Of a DNA stretch of 5,743 bases, positions 1 to 5,635 are shown piece after piece (within the stretch, counting starts at the first letter, position 1; each line of letters starts with the position of its first letter). The notes below the pieces were generated by a model, which did not search any database, was not told where the DNA came from, and was given only the letters and a program-made list of their open reading frames with translations. The position numbers and the translations under genes were made by a program. The stretch is from Snowella sp031396835 (GTDB lineage Bacteria; Cyanobacteriota; Cyanobacteriia; Cyanobacteriales; Microcystaceae). The stretch is taken from assembly GCA_031396835.1 (NCBI GenBank), contig JANNLO010000086.1:1-5743 (forward strand). Reading direction: 5' to 3'.

Positions 1-77
1 AAAAATTCTACAATTGTGTCGAACGAGCCTAGTTTTTTCAAATCTACTGCCCTGAGTAAATTATAATCATCCTGATT
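1..77 (-). other. unassigned open segment running off the left edge
   Basis: Read leftward on the minus strand, this stretch stays open after a TGA at 78-80 and reads ...LLRAVDLKKLGSFDTIVEF up to the window edge. The residue pattern is protein-like, but there is no ATG in frame; the only start-like codon inside is a TTG. In another frame an ATG at 103-105 gives a 12-residue peptide ending at 67-69, so a frameshifted or decayed gene start is one reading. Chance openness is equally possible at this length. I do not recognise a family. The remaining bases 78-143, downstream of the 144-683 gene, show no clear terminator or other feature. Confidence 0.2.
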
Positions 78-143
78 TCATTAACAATATCCCTCTATCA
101 ACCATTTTACCAGCTTGTTTTCATAATGAGAATTGCTGCCAAG

Positions 144-683
144 CTACCAATTTTTAGGTTGAAAATCCAGATTATTTGAAATTGAAACTGTTTCCCCTGC
201 TTGAGCTAAGACAAACAAGCCTTGACGGTAGGCATATTTATCAGCCCCTTCTTCAATTTCAATGCCTGCTACGGCTCCATAGAGTTGCTTTTGATTATAC
301 TCAGGAAAAAATTGCCGAAAGTTTCCTAAGTCTTCAATTAGTTCCTTGACATCATTAACTCCCAAACTACTCTTAACTTCTACCACTAAAACATGATTTT
401 CATTGGTTACTAAGACATCAATTTCTAGGGTTTGTCCATTCAAGCGTTTTTTAACCCGTTGACTGACTTGATGAACAGGAATACCTCGTTTTAAGAATAT
501 TGTTTCACAAGCGGGTGCTACCATATTTTCTACAAAACGTCCCCATTTACCACCCAAATTACCAATTTCTTTGCTTAACTGACGGATTTCTCCGTTAATT
601 TGTTGAATTTGTCGGTCTGTTTCTTTTTGGGTAGTCGCTAATTCAGCTAATAATTGCCACACATCATCGGCTGTTGTTGGCAT
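144..683 (-). CDS. DUF3782-type protein: coiled coil plus PD-(D/E)XK nuclease-like domain
   Basis: This gene encodes 179 residues, starting ATG and ending TAG. Residues about 8-44 are rich in Gln, Glu, Lys and Ile in a heptad-like pattern (ETDRQIQQINGEIRQLSKEI), indicating a short coiled coil and probable self-association. Residues about 45-179 look like a compact restriction-endonuclease-like fold. They contain GRFVENMV (E52), then LEIDVLV with D89, then VLVVEVKSS with E102 and K104, which is the D-(x)n-E-x-K metal-binding signature. The C-terminal half (GAVAGIEIEEGADKYAYRQGLFVL) matches what I know of cyanobacterial DUF3782-like proteins, which occur in many copies per genome and have no established role. 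No HNH, helicase or methylase partner is adjacent, so restriction activity is not supported; nuclease activity is inferred from the motif only. The 5' flank (complement of 684-700) lacks a Shine-Dalgarno sequence, as is common in cyanobacteria. It diverges from guaB3. Confidence 0.85.
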   Translation of the reverse strand: MPTTADDVWQLLAELATTQKETDRQIQQINGEIRQLSKEIGNLGGKWGRFVENMVAPACETIFLKRGIPVHQVSQRVKKRLNGQTLEIDVLVTNENHVLVVEVKSSLGVNDVKELIEDLGNFRQFFPEYNQKQLYGAVAGIEIEEGADKYAYRQGLFVLAQAGETVSISNNLDFQPKNW

Positions 684-884
684 GATCTATTTTCTATTGA
701 TTTAGTTATTTTGGCTACTTATCATTTTATCGATTTTTTGACTGATTTTTTTTAATTTTTACTGCATTCCTTAAAATTCAGTGTTATTTTAAATAAGGTA
801 CTGATTCAGCAGAATGTTGCTATTTAAGGGAATTTTCTGTTAATCTGTTGGAAAAATATTGTCTTTATTTGGAAATTTGGACTG

Positions 885-1037
885 ATGCCGTCAAAAATTG
901 TTAAACATCCTTCAAAAGTTGTTTACCAATTGTCCATACTCAGTATCGCGCCGACTCAAGTTCTGCGGGGTAGCCTAGCCTCTTCAGGAAACGCGATCGC
1001 CCATATTCAAGAATATAATTCTTCTGGAATAAAGTAA
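885..1037 (+). CDS. possible small ORF of 50 codons, unrecognised
   Basis: An ATG at 885 opens a 50-codon frame ending in TAA at 1035-1037. The peptide starts MPSKIVKHPSKVVYQLSILS and ends near HIQEYNSSGIK; it is mildly basic and has no transmembrane segment or motif I know. A GGA lies only three bases before the ATG, too close to be a good ribosome site. The middle of the frame is the GC-rich, HIP1-bearing patch, which resembles dispersed intergenic sequence more than a gene, and the frame also spans the direct repeats at 891-923. It lies on the same strand as guaB3, 108 bases before it. It may be a chance frame, a leader peptide, or a remnant; I favour chance. Confidence 0.2.
   Translation: MPSKIVKHPSKVVYQLSILSIAPTQVLRGSLASSGNAIAHIQEYNSSGIK
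891..923. repeat. two 12-base direct repeats 21 bases apart
   Basis: TCAAAAATTGTT at 891-902 recurs as TCAAAAGTTGTT at 912-923, with one mismatch. The start-to-start distance is 21 bases, about two helical turns, which would place both copies on the same face of the DNA. This geometry is compatible with a regulator binding site between the two divergent genes, but the copies lie about 220 bases from either start codon and match no operator I recognise. Confidence 0.4.
993..1000. repeat. HIP1 site (GCGATCGC)
   Basis: Exact copy of the highly iterated palindrome of cyanobacterial genomes, here in a GC-rich patch of the intergenic region. An 8-base word is expected about once per 65 kb by chance in equal-base DNA, so four copies in this window strongly indicate a cyanobacterial source. 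Confidence 0.9.
1003..1023. repeat. two overlapping short palindromes
   Basis: ATATTC-AA-GAATAT (1003-1016) and AAGAAT-ATA-ATTCTT (1009-1023) are both perfect 6-base-arm inverted repeats that share the central GAAT bases. They are mutually exclusive as RNA or cruciform hairpins. As DNA they could be a compact protein site upstream of guaB3. The 2-base loop of the first makes it a poor RNA hairpin. At this AT content such palindromes also arise by chance. Confidence 0.35.
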
Positions 1038-1080
1038 TTCTATTTTCATTCCTAATTTTAAGGTCTTCGGAAAAAAATCA

Positions 1081-1108
1081 TTACCAATTATGTAAAAAAT
1101 TTGATAAT
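1081..1108 (+). promoter_or_regulatory. candidate sigma-70-type promoter for guaB3
   Basis: TTACCA (1081-1086) as a -35 element and GATAAT (1103-1108) as a -10 element are separated by 16 bases. The -10 matches TATAAT at five of six positions, the -35 matches TTGACA at four of six. Transcription would begin near 1115 and give a leader of about 30 bases before the GTG start. No NtcA site (GTA-N8-TAC) was seen nearby. The assignment rests on consensus match only. Confidence 0.4.
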
Positions 1109-1145
1109 CTAAGCAAAATAGCCTTGGGATAAAAATCATAAAAAC

Positions 1146-2309
1146 GTGAATATTACTATTGGACGGGGTAAAACGGCCCGCCGAGCTTATGGCATCGACG
1201 AAATTGCACTAGTCCCCGGAGTGCGTACCTTAGATCCGAGTTTAGCTGATACACGTTGGACAATCGGTGGCATTGAAAGAGAAATTCCTATCATTGCCAG
1301 TGCGATGGATGGGGTAATAGATAGCAAAATGGCAGCATTGCTATCAGAATTAGGGGCATTAGGAGTTCTGAATTTAGAAGGAATCCAAACCCGTTACGAA
1401 GACCCGAATCCTATTTTGGACAGGATTACTTCAGTTGGTAAAGGGGAATTTGTTGGCTTAATGCAAGAACTTTATGCTGAACCCGTTAAACCTGCACTTA
1501 TTCAAAAACGGATTGCTGAAATCAAAGCCCAAGGTGGCATTGCTGCGGTCAGTTTAACCCCTGCTGGAGCCGCTAAATTTGGACAAATTGTTGCTGAAGC
1601 GAAAGCTGATTTGGTATTTATCCAAGCTACCGTTGTTTCGACTGATCATCTTTCACCTGAATTGATGGTTAAGTTAGATTTGGGTAAATTTTGTCAAGAA
1701 ATGCCCATGCCCGTTATTTTGGGAAATTGCGTCACCTATGAAGTGGCTTTAAGCTTAATGAAAACAGGCGCGGCGGCTGTTCTGGTTGGCATTGGGCCAG
1801 GTGCTGCTTGTACTTCGCGGGGTGTTTTAGGAGTTGGTGTTCCTCAAGCTACTGCGATCGCCGATTGTGCCTCTGCTAGGGATGATTATTATGCAGAAAC
1901 AGGGCGTTATGTGCCAGTTATTGCTGATGGTGGCATTATTACGGGGGGTGATATTTGTAAATGTATCGCTTGCGGTGCGGATGCGGTGATGATTGGTTCC
2001 CCGATCGCTCGTTCTGCAGAAGCTCCTGGTCGTGGGTATCATTGGGGTATGGCAACTCCTAGTCCTGTTTTACCCAGAGGCACTCGCATTAGTGTGGGAA
2101 CAACTGGAACTATTAAAGAAATTCTCACTGGCCCTGCCAAGCTAGATGATGGAACGCATAACCTGTTGGGAGCATTAAAAACCAGCATGGGAACTTTGGG
2201 TGCTAAAACCATCAAAGAAATGCAGCAAGTAGAAGTTGTCATTGCGCCATCTTTGTTAACTGAAGGAAAGGTCTATCAAAAGGCTCAACAGTTAGGAATG
2301 GGTAAATAA
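1146..2309 (+). CDS. guaB3: GuaB3-family IMP dehydrogenase homologue
   Basis: This 387-residue TIM-barrel enzyme belongs to the IMP dehydrogenase/GMP reductase family, GuaB3 branch. The active-site loop is GIGPGAACTSR (215-225), with Cys222 as the expected nucleophile that forms the thioimidate with the purine nucleotide and Thr223 beside it. The phosphate-binding part follows in VIADGGIITGGDICK (258-272, D261) and AVMIGSPIARS (280-290). Canonical GuaB is about 490 residues because of an inserted pair of CBS domains; here there is no room for them, so the protein should lack that regulatory module. Cyanobacterial GuaB3 has been reported to act as an IMP dehydrogenase (IMP + NAD to XMP), in guanine nucleotide synthesis in the cytosol. 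GMP reductase activity is the alternative, because both enzymes share the catalytic Cys. The start is GTG at 1146; it gives the N-terminus expected for the family (IGRGKTARRAYGIDEIALVPG), and no ribosome site is evident upstream. Its base composition is visibly richer in GC than that of the right-hand genes. Confidence 0.93.
   Translation: MNITIGRGKTARRAYGIDEIALVPGVRTLDPSLADTRWTIGGIEREIPIIASAMDGVIDSKMAALLSELGALGVLNLEGIQTRYEDPNPILDRITSVGKGEFVGLMQELYAEPVKPALIQKRIAEIKAQGGIAAVSLTPAGAAKFGQIVAEAKADLVFIQATVVSTDHLSPELMVKLDLGKFCQEMPMPVILGNCVTYEVALSLMKTGAAAVLVGIGPGAACTSRGVLGVGVPQATAIADCASARDDYYAETGRYVPVIADGGIITGGDICKCIACGADAVMIGSPIARSAEAPGRGYHWGMATPSPVLPRGTRISVGTTGTIKEILTGPAKLDDGTHNLLGALKTSMGTLGAKTIKEMQQVEVVIAPSLLTEGKVYQKAQQLGMGK
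1854..1861. repeat. HIP1 site inside guaB3
   Basis: Exact GCGATCGC at codons 237-239, encoding part of TAIAD just after the catalytic loop. Near-matches CGATCGC occur at 2003-2009 in the same gene and at 2624-2628 (CGATCG core) in the next one. Confidence 0.85.
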
Positions 2310-2330
2310 TTCCGATTCTTTTAAATTATT

Positions 2331-2371
2331 AAAATCATTCCCTCTTGATCTTTTTAGGCTTGGGGGATTTT
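2331..2371 (+). terminator. weak hairpin after guaB3
   Basis: AAAATC (2331-2336) pairs with GATTTT (2366-2371), and after a 3-base bulge CCC (2340-2342) pairs with GGG (2363-2365). The hairpin begins 21 bases after the guaB3 stop codon, where a terminator would be expected. The loop is long (about 20 bases) and the U-rich end is only the arm itself, so it is a poor intrinsic terminator. The rest of the 2310-2573 spacer shows no other stronger stem. Confidence 0.3.
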
Positions 2372-2494
2372 AATAAAGGTCATAAAATTACAGTTTTGTT
2401 ATGTCACTTGGTTTTCTGGCAAAATATAGAAGAGCAGTATTTGATGAGTAGCTAGTCAAGTACCAAAAGATGTGTGTCTAGAAATTGAGAAACG

Positions 2495-2523
2495 ATCTGA
2501 AATCAAGTTTCTATAAATCAGAT
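2495..2523 (+). promoter_or_regulatory. inverted repeat overlapping a possible -10 element
   Basis: ATCTGA (2495-2500) and TCAGAT (2518-2523) form a 6-base inverted repeat around TATAAA (2512-2517), a plausible -10 box for the downstream DUF1350 gene. The best -35 candidate, TTGAGA (2485-2490), is 21 bases away, too far for a standard promoter. A further TCAGA at 2528-2532 repeats the arm sequence. An operator-covered promoter is possible but weakly supported. Confidence 0.2.
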
Positions 2524-2573
2524 TTAATCAGAAATAAGAGCAAAAGTTAGTAAAAACAGACAAATTAATCTTT

Positions 2574-3392
2574 ATGCAATGGCAAGAAATTTCTGGTAGT
2601 TGGGTACTAATTCCGCGACAACCGATCGCAATCATTCATTTTTTGGGCGGAGCATTTGTCGGAACGGCTCCTAGTCTGACTTATCGCTGGTTATTAGGAG
2701 AACTCGGCAATCAAGGTTATGCCGTTATTGCAACACCTTTTGTAAATACACTTGACCATTCTGCGATCGCGCGTAGTGTTTTAAACCGTTTTGAAAATAT
2801 TGTAGAACGGTTACAAATTAGAAATATTTTATCCAGAGGCTACCTTCCAATCTATGGAATTGGTCATAGTATGGGCTGTAAATTACATTTATTAATTGGC
2901 AGTTTATATGATGTTGAAAGGGCTGGAAATATTTTGATTTCTTTTAATAATTATCCCGTTAGTCGAGCCATTCCTCTAGTAGAACAGCTTGCCCAATTTG
3001 AGTTTGATAAACTGTTTAATGCTGTCAAAAAACAATTTGATCTCAAGACCAATCTTAATTTAGAATTTAATCCTTCACCAGCAGAAACCATAAAATTGAT
3101 TACTGATCATTACGAAATTCGTCGTAATCTTTTGATTAAATTTAAGAATGATGAGATTGATCAAACACTAATTCTTAATCCCATTTTATGCGATCGCTTT
3201 AATAATATGATCGCTTTTTGTACCCTATCTGGAAACCATTTAACTCCCTTAGGACAAGAAATTGACTGGAAAGCGGGAGAAATTTTTACGCCTTGGGATG
3301 CAGTAGGACAATGGATGAAAGAATCATTTTCTCAAGATTTACTTAGATTAAAACAAGAAATTTTATACTGGTTAAATCCTGGAGTAACATAA
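2574..3392 (+). CDS. DUF1350-family alpha/beta-hydrolase-like protein
   Basis: The product has 272 residues, the usual size for DUF1350, a family shared by cyanobacteria and plant plastids. The fold resembles a serine alpha/beta hydrolase. IIHFLGGAFVGTAP (20-33) matches the strand and oxyanion-type loop near the N-terminus. YGIGHSMGCK (94-103) is the nucleophile elbow with Ser99 in G-H-S-M-G. NLLIKFKNDEID (185-196), with D193 or D196, follows a late strand and is a candidate acid. H222 in LSGNHLTPLG (218-227) is the candidate catalytic His. All three triad positions can therefore be filled, so hydrolase activity is plausible, but the substrate is unknown. No signal peptide or membrane helix is evident, suggesting a cytosolic or peripheral protein. 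The ATG at 2574 has no Shine-Dalgarno sequence before it. It shares the strand with guaB3 but lies 264 bases away, so it is probably a separate transcript. Confidence 0.88.
   Translation: MQWQEISGSWVLIPRQPIAIIHFLGGAFVGTAPSLTYRWLLGELGNQGYAVIATPFVNTLDHSAIARSVLNRFENIVERLQIRNILSRGYLPIYGIGHSMGCKLHLLIGSLYDVERAGNILISFNNYPVSRAIPLVEQLAQFEFDKLFNAVKKQFDLKTNLNLEFNPSPAETIKLITDHYEIRRNLLIKFKNDEIDQTLILNPILCDRFNNMIAFCTLSGNHLTPLGQEIDWKAGEIFTPWDAVGQWMKESFSQDLLRLKQEILYWLNPGVT
2763..2770. repeat. HIP1 site inside the DUF1350 gene
   Basis: Exact GCGATCGC within the codons for SAIARS, about residues 63-68 of the product. Confidence 0.85.
3190..3197. repeat. second HIP1 site inside the DUF1350 gene
   Basis: Exact GCGATCGC within the codons for LCDRF (205-209). 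It is the rightmost copy; none follows in the remaining 2.5 kb. Confidence 0.85.
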
Positions 3393-3429
3393 TTTAAAAA
3401 GCTTAAATAAAAACACTCAATGACCTAAA

Positions 3430-4656
3430 TTAATTTGGTTTAAAAAAATCTAACAATTCCTGAAAACGACTCTTTAATTGCTCAATAGAATGGAGTTTCT
3501 GATAACTCTCAAAGTTTGGTTTAATAGAAAGTTCACCTATCAGAAATTCTTTATTAACAGACTCTAGTAAATCAACACATTGATTAATGTTTCCTGTTTC
3601 TATTCTGTATCCTAAATTAAAATCTTTAACACGTTCTCCAATACAATGATCATTTCCTGAAATTACAGGTTTCTTAAAAATAGCAGCCTTAGTTAAAGTA
3701 TTAGAACTATGTAGAAAATTCTCTTGAACACAATAGAGAATATCACAGGATTTAATGATTGCATTATATTGGGATTCAGTCGGAATTCGCGTTAAGTTAA
3801 ACAAGCAATTTTCAGGATTTTTCTGAATAATACTTTTGATTTCTAAAAGCTCTTTTTTATCAAAAGTGCTTTCAATAAATTCTCCAATAAATATAAAAAA
3901 CCAAGAACTATTAGCTTTTTGAGAAATTCTTAATAAGGTAAGAAATCCCTTGCGTTTGTCTTGACCACCTACCAAGCCAATGATTTTTCTTCCATCTGCT
4001 TTAATAAGAATTTGTTTAACTAAACTACAATCCATTTCTGGTGAAGAATTATCAGTAAAATCGGGAAAAGTAATTATTGGTTTATTGATTTTTTGTGTTA
4101 ATTTTTTAACTACTCCTTCATCAAGCAAAGCAATAGCGGGACAATAAATAGAATTAAATAAAGAAAGAGGATTTAAAAAACCAAGACGCATCGATTCATA
4201 CTTTAGTTTTAATCGTAGAAAATTGGGATGAAAATATAAGCCTGACCAAGGGTGTGGAAAAATACGATCTATGATCAAAGGACTCATATAAGTACCAACA
4301 TAAGCATCAAGAAAAGCTAAAAAAGTAAGGTCGATTGATTTACCTAAATTAGAAGAAATTTTCCTTAGATTCTGAGCAAGTTGTTGCCAGCGAGACAGTT
4401 TCATTGCCGCAATTTGTAAACTCTCTGATGGTAAATTAACTAATCTAGGTTCATTTAGCTTAAAAGAGTGGAAATAGTTTTGTTTATCTGGACAGTTAAC
4501 AGCTATCCATTGGTTTATTTCTATAGGGGCAGGACAAAGAACGATAACTTCATGGCCCAATTCTAATAAAGTTTGGGCAAATAATTTTAAATAAATTGCA
4601 TGATGTCCATTCCACAAAGTATCAACTAGCGCGATTGTTTTTTTTTTTTTAGACAT
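3430..4656 (-). CDS. GT4-like glycosyltransferase
   Basis: The product has 408 residues with the two-domain GT-B layout. The N-terminal acceptor domain begins with IALVDTLWNGHHAIYL (8-23), the glycine and histidine loop after the first strand, followed by LLELGHEVIVLCP (30-42). The C-terminal donor domain starts near 224 with IIGLVGGQDKRKG (225-237), matching the G-x-x-x-x-KG loop of GT4 enzymes. It continues with WFFIFIGEF (252-260), YNAIIKSCDILYCV (297-310) and HSSNTLTKAAIFKKPVIS (316-333), the nucleotide-sugar region. In that region the usual Glu before Ala-Ala is Lys323, so the EX7E pair is not canonical. No signal peptide or clear membrane helix is seen; it is probably a cytosolic or membrane-associated enzyme that moves a sugar from a nucleotide donor onto a glycan. 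Donor and acceptor are unknown. It is 43 bases downstream of the methyltransferase gene, probably co-transcribed. The ATG is followed by TCT and 13 A; the next Met is residue 85, so this start is required. Confidence 0.85.
   Translation of the reverse strand: MSKKKKTIALVDTLWNGHHAIYLKLFAQTLLELGHEVIVLCPAPIEINQWIAVNCPDKQNYFHSFKLNEPRLVNLPSESLQIAAMKLSRWQQLAQNLRKISSNLGKSIDLTFLAFLDAYVGTYMSPLIIDRIFPHPWSGLYFHPNFLRLKLKYESMRLGFLNPLSLFNSIYCPAIALLDEGVVKKLTQKINKPIITFPDFTDNSSPEMDCSLVKQILIKADGRKIIGLVGGQDKRKGFLTLLRISQKANSSWFFIFIGEFIESTFDKKELLEIKSIIQKNPENCLFNLTRIPTESQYNAIIKSCDILYCVQENFLHSSNTLTKAAIFKKPVISGNDHCIGERVKDFNLGYRIETGNINQCVDLLESVNKEFLIGELSIKPNFESYQKLHSIEQLKSRFQELLDFFKPN
4638..4650 (-). repeat. 13-base poly-A tract at the glycosyltransferase start
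   Basis: Thirteen consecutive A on the coding strand begin at codon 3 and encode Lys-Lys-Lys-Lys plus the first base of Thr7. With 12 A the frame reads four Lys, then QSR and a TAG stop; with 14 A it reads NNRAS and TGA. Either change abolishes the protein. Homopolymers of this length are prone to replication slippage and to RNA polymerase slippage, and could make expression variable between cells. The length should be treated with caution because sequencing also errs in such runs. Confidence 0.9.
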
Positions 4657-4699
4657 TCTTTGAATAGATAGGAAAATTTTTTTAAATAATATTTATTCT

Positions 4700-5635
4700 T
4701 TAATTTTTATGCTTTAAATTCTTGTATTTTTTTGATATAGCTACAAACATATGACCATCTTCAGGACTACCAATATCATTTTCCAATAAAGGCTCAAGCC
4801 GACCAAATGGACGTAATCTGAACCAGTCATAACCACACTCTTTAAGCATAGAAAGAATATCTTTTGGATGATAACCAAAAGCCTGTGAAGTCTCGTAAAC
4901 AATCTCTATTAAAAGTAAAGCAATTTTCTGTTCCTGAAACATTTCCAGCATTCCCTTAAGAACATTATATTCTCCTCCTTCAACATCTAATTTCATTAGA
5001 TGAATATAATCAACATGATTGTTTTTTAGCCACGCAGTTCCTTCAAAAAGTTGAATTAAAATTTTATTAAATTTATTGGGATCGGCGGCTGCATGAACAA
5101 TATTTCCTAATGAATTATATACTTCCATTCCAGGAGAACCTGAATTAAATTCTGTAATCTCATTTTTTTCTCCAAAACCAGCTTGATAAATATCTATATT
5201 ATCAAAGTTGTTTAGCTTCTTATTTTTTGCCAATAAATTAAAGGCAAAATCTCCAGGTTCAAAAGCAATAACACGACCATTTGAGCCTACTATTTTAGAA
5301 CAAAATAGCGAAAAATAGCCTATATTAGCACCAACATCCAAAAAGGTATTCCCAGTTTTTAGATGATCGTGGACAAAATCTAGCGAATCAGGCTCAAAGA
5401 TGTATTGGCTATATCCAGTACGAGCAAAGTACATTTCAGGCTGAATCACCATTGGTAGCTCTATTCCAGGCATCAGATCCACAAATTCTTCATTCTTAGA
5501 TTTTGCCTCTGCTAATTTAAGGGCATTTTTCTTAAAAACAGTTTGATCTAGTTTTAATCTACGGGTAATTCCTCTCGTGATTTTTCTTGAAAAGAATTTT
5601 AGATTGTTTATTAATTTAGTTTTGGTTCTAGTCAT
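4700..5635 (-). CDS. FkbM-family SAM-dependent methyltransferase
   Basis: The product has 311 residues. After a basic N-terminal segment (ten Lys or Arg in the first 30 residues) and a linker, the Rossmann methyltransferase domain runs from about 85 to 250. Motif I is FLDVGANIGYFSL (98-110, D100 and the G-A-N-I-G loop) for S-adenosylmethionine. The next strand ends in VIAFEPG (122-128), with E126 expected to bind the ribose. MKLDVEGGEYNVLKGM (214-229, D217, E219, E222) is the hallmark LDVEG-E block of FkbM, followed by ALLLIEI (239-245). Family members O-methylate sugars or hydroxyls in polyketides and polysaccharides; next to a glycosyltransferase, a sugar O-methylation role is most likely, with the acceptor unknown. 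The ATG overlaps the TGA of the upstream gene as ATGA, and CGAGAC about 6-11 bases before the start is only a weak ribosome site, which suggests translational coupling. Composition is AT-rich, as for the glycosyltransferase. Confidence 0.92.
   Translation of the reverse strand: MTRTKTKLINNLKFFSRKITRGITRRLKLDQTVFKKNALKLAEAKSKNEEFVDLMPGIELPMVIQPEMYFARTGYSQYIFEPDSLDFVHDHLKTGNTFLDVGANIGYFSLFCSKIVGSNGRVIAFEPGDFAFNLLAKNKKLNNFDNIDIYQAGFGEKNEITEFNSGSPGMEVYNSLGNIVHAAADPNKFNKILIQLFEGTAWLKNNHVDYIHLMKLDVEGGEYNVLKGMLEMFQEQKIALLLIEIVYETSQAFGYHPKDILSMLKECGYDWFRLRPFGRLEPLLENDIGSPEDGHMFVAISKKYKNLKHKN

Larger units (their letters stand above)
684..1145. other. divergent intergenic region, 462 bases
   Basis: This spacer separates two genes facing away from each other, so it should carry promoters for both. 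Most of it is AT-rich. It includes a run of eight T (746-753), a TTATTT-T-AAATAA palindrome at 784-796, a pair of 12-base direct repeats, a GC-rich patch at about 945-1002 with a tandem TAGCC TAGCC (971-980) and a HIP1 site, and overlapping palindromes at 1003-1023. The hexamer ATCGCG (945-950) is mirrored by CGCGAT (992-997), so the GC-rich patch is bracketed by a 6-base inverted repeat. No tRNA or recognised small RNA was found. The separate entries give the parts worth noting. Confidence 0.8.

Noticed and set aside
144..683. Toxin-antitoxin or restriction-modification system around the PD-(D/E)XK protein
   Set aside because: No antitoxin, methylase or specificity gene is visible next to it; the left flank is too short to judge.
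945..997. ATCGCG ... CGCGAT as an RNA hairpin terminator
   Set aside because: The arms are 6 bases around a 41-base loop with no T-run after it, and part of the arm is the HIP1 palindrome itself.
1827..2242. Minus-strand open frames of about 70 codons inside guaB3
   Set aside because: They lie antisense to a strongly recognised enzyme, have low-complexity Ser/Thr/Asn or Pro/Val-rich translations, and show no family features.
1146..2309. Canonical GuaB or a CBS-deleted broken gene
   Set aside because: The frame is intact, and the length and N-terminus fit the GuaB3 branch rather than a truncated GuaB.
2447..2462. GTA-N10-TAC as an NtcA-type nitrogen-control site
   Set aside because: The standard site is GTA-N8-TAC with a suitably placed -10 box; the spacing here is two bases too long and no -10 follows at the right distance.
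4657..4699. Separate promoter or terminator between the methyltransferase and glycosyltransferase genes
   Set aside because: The 43 bases are almost all A and T without a stem, and any -10 match there is uninformative at that composition.
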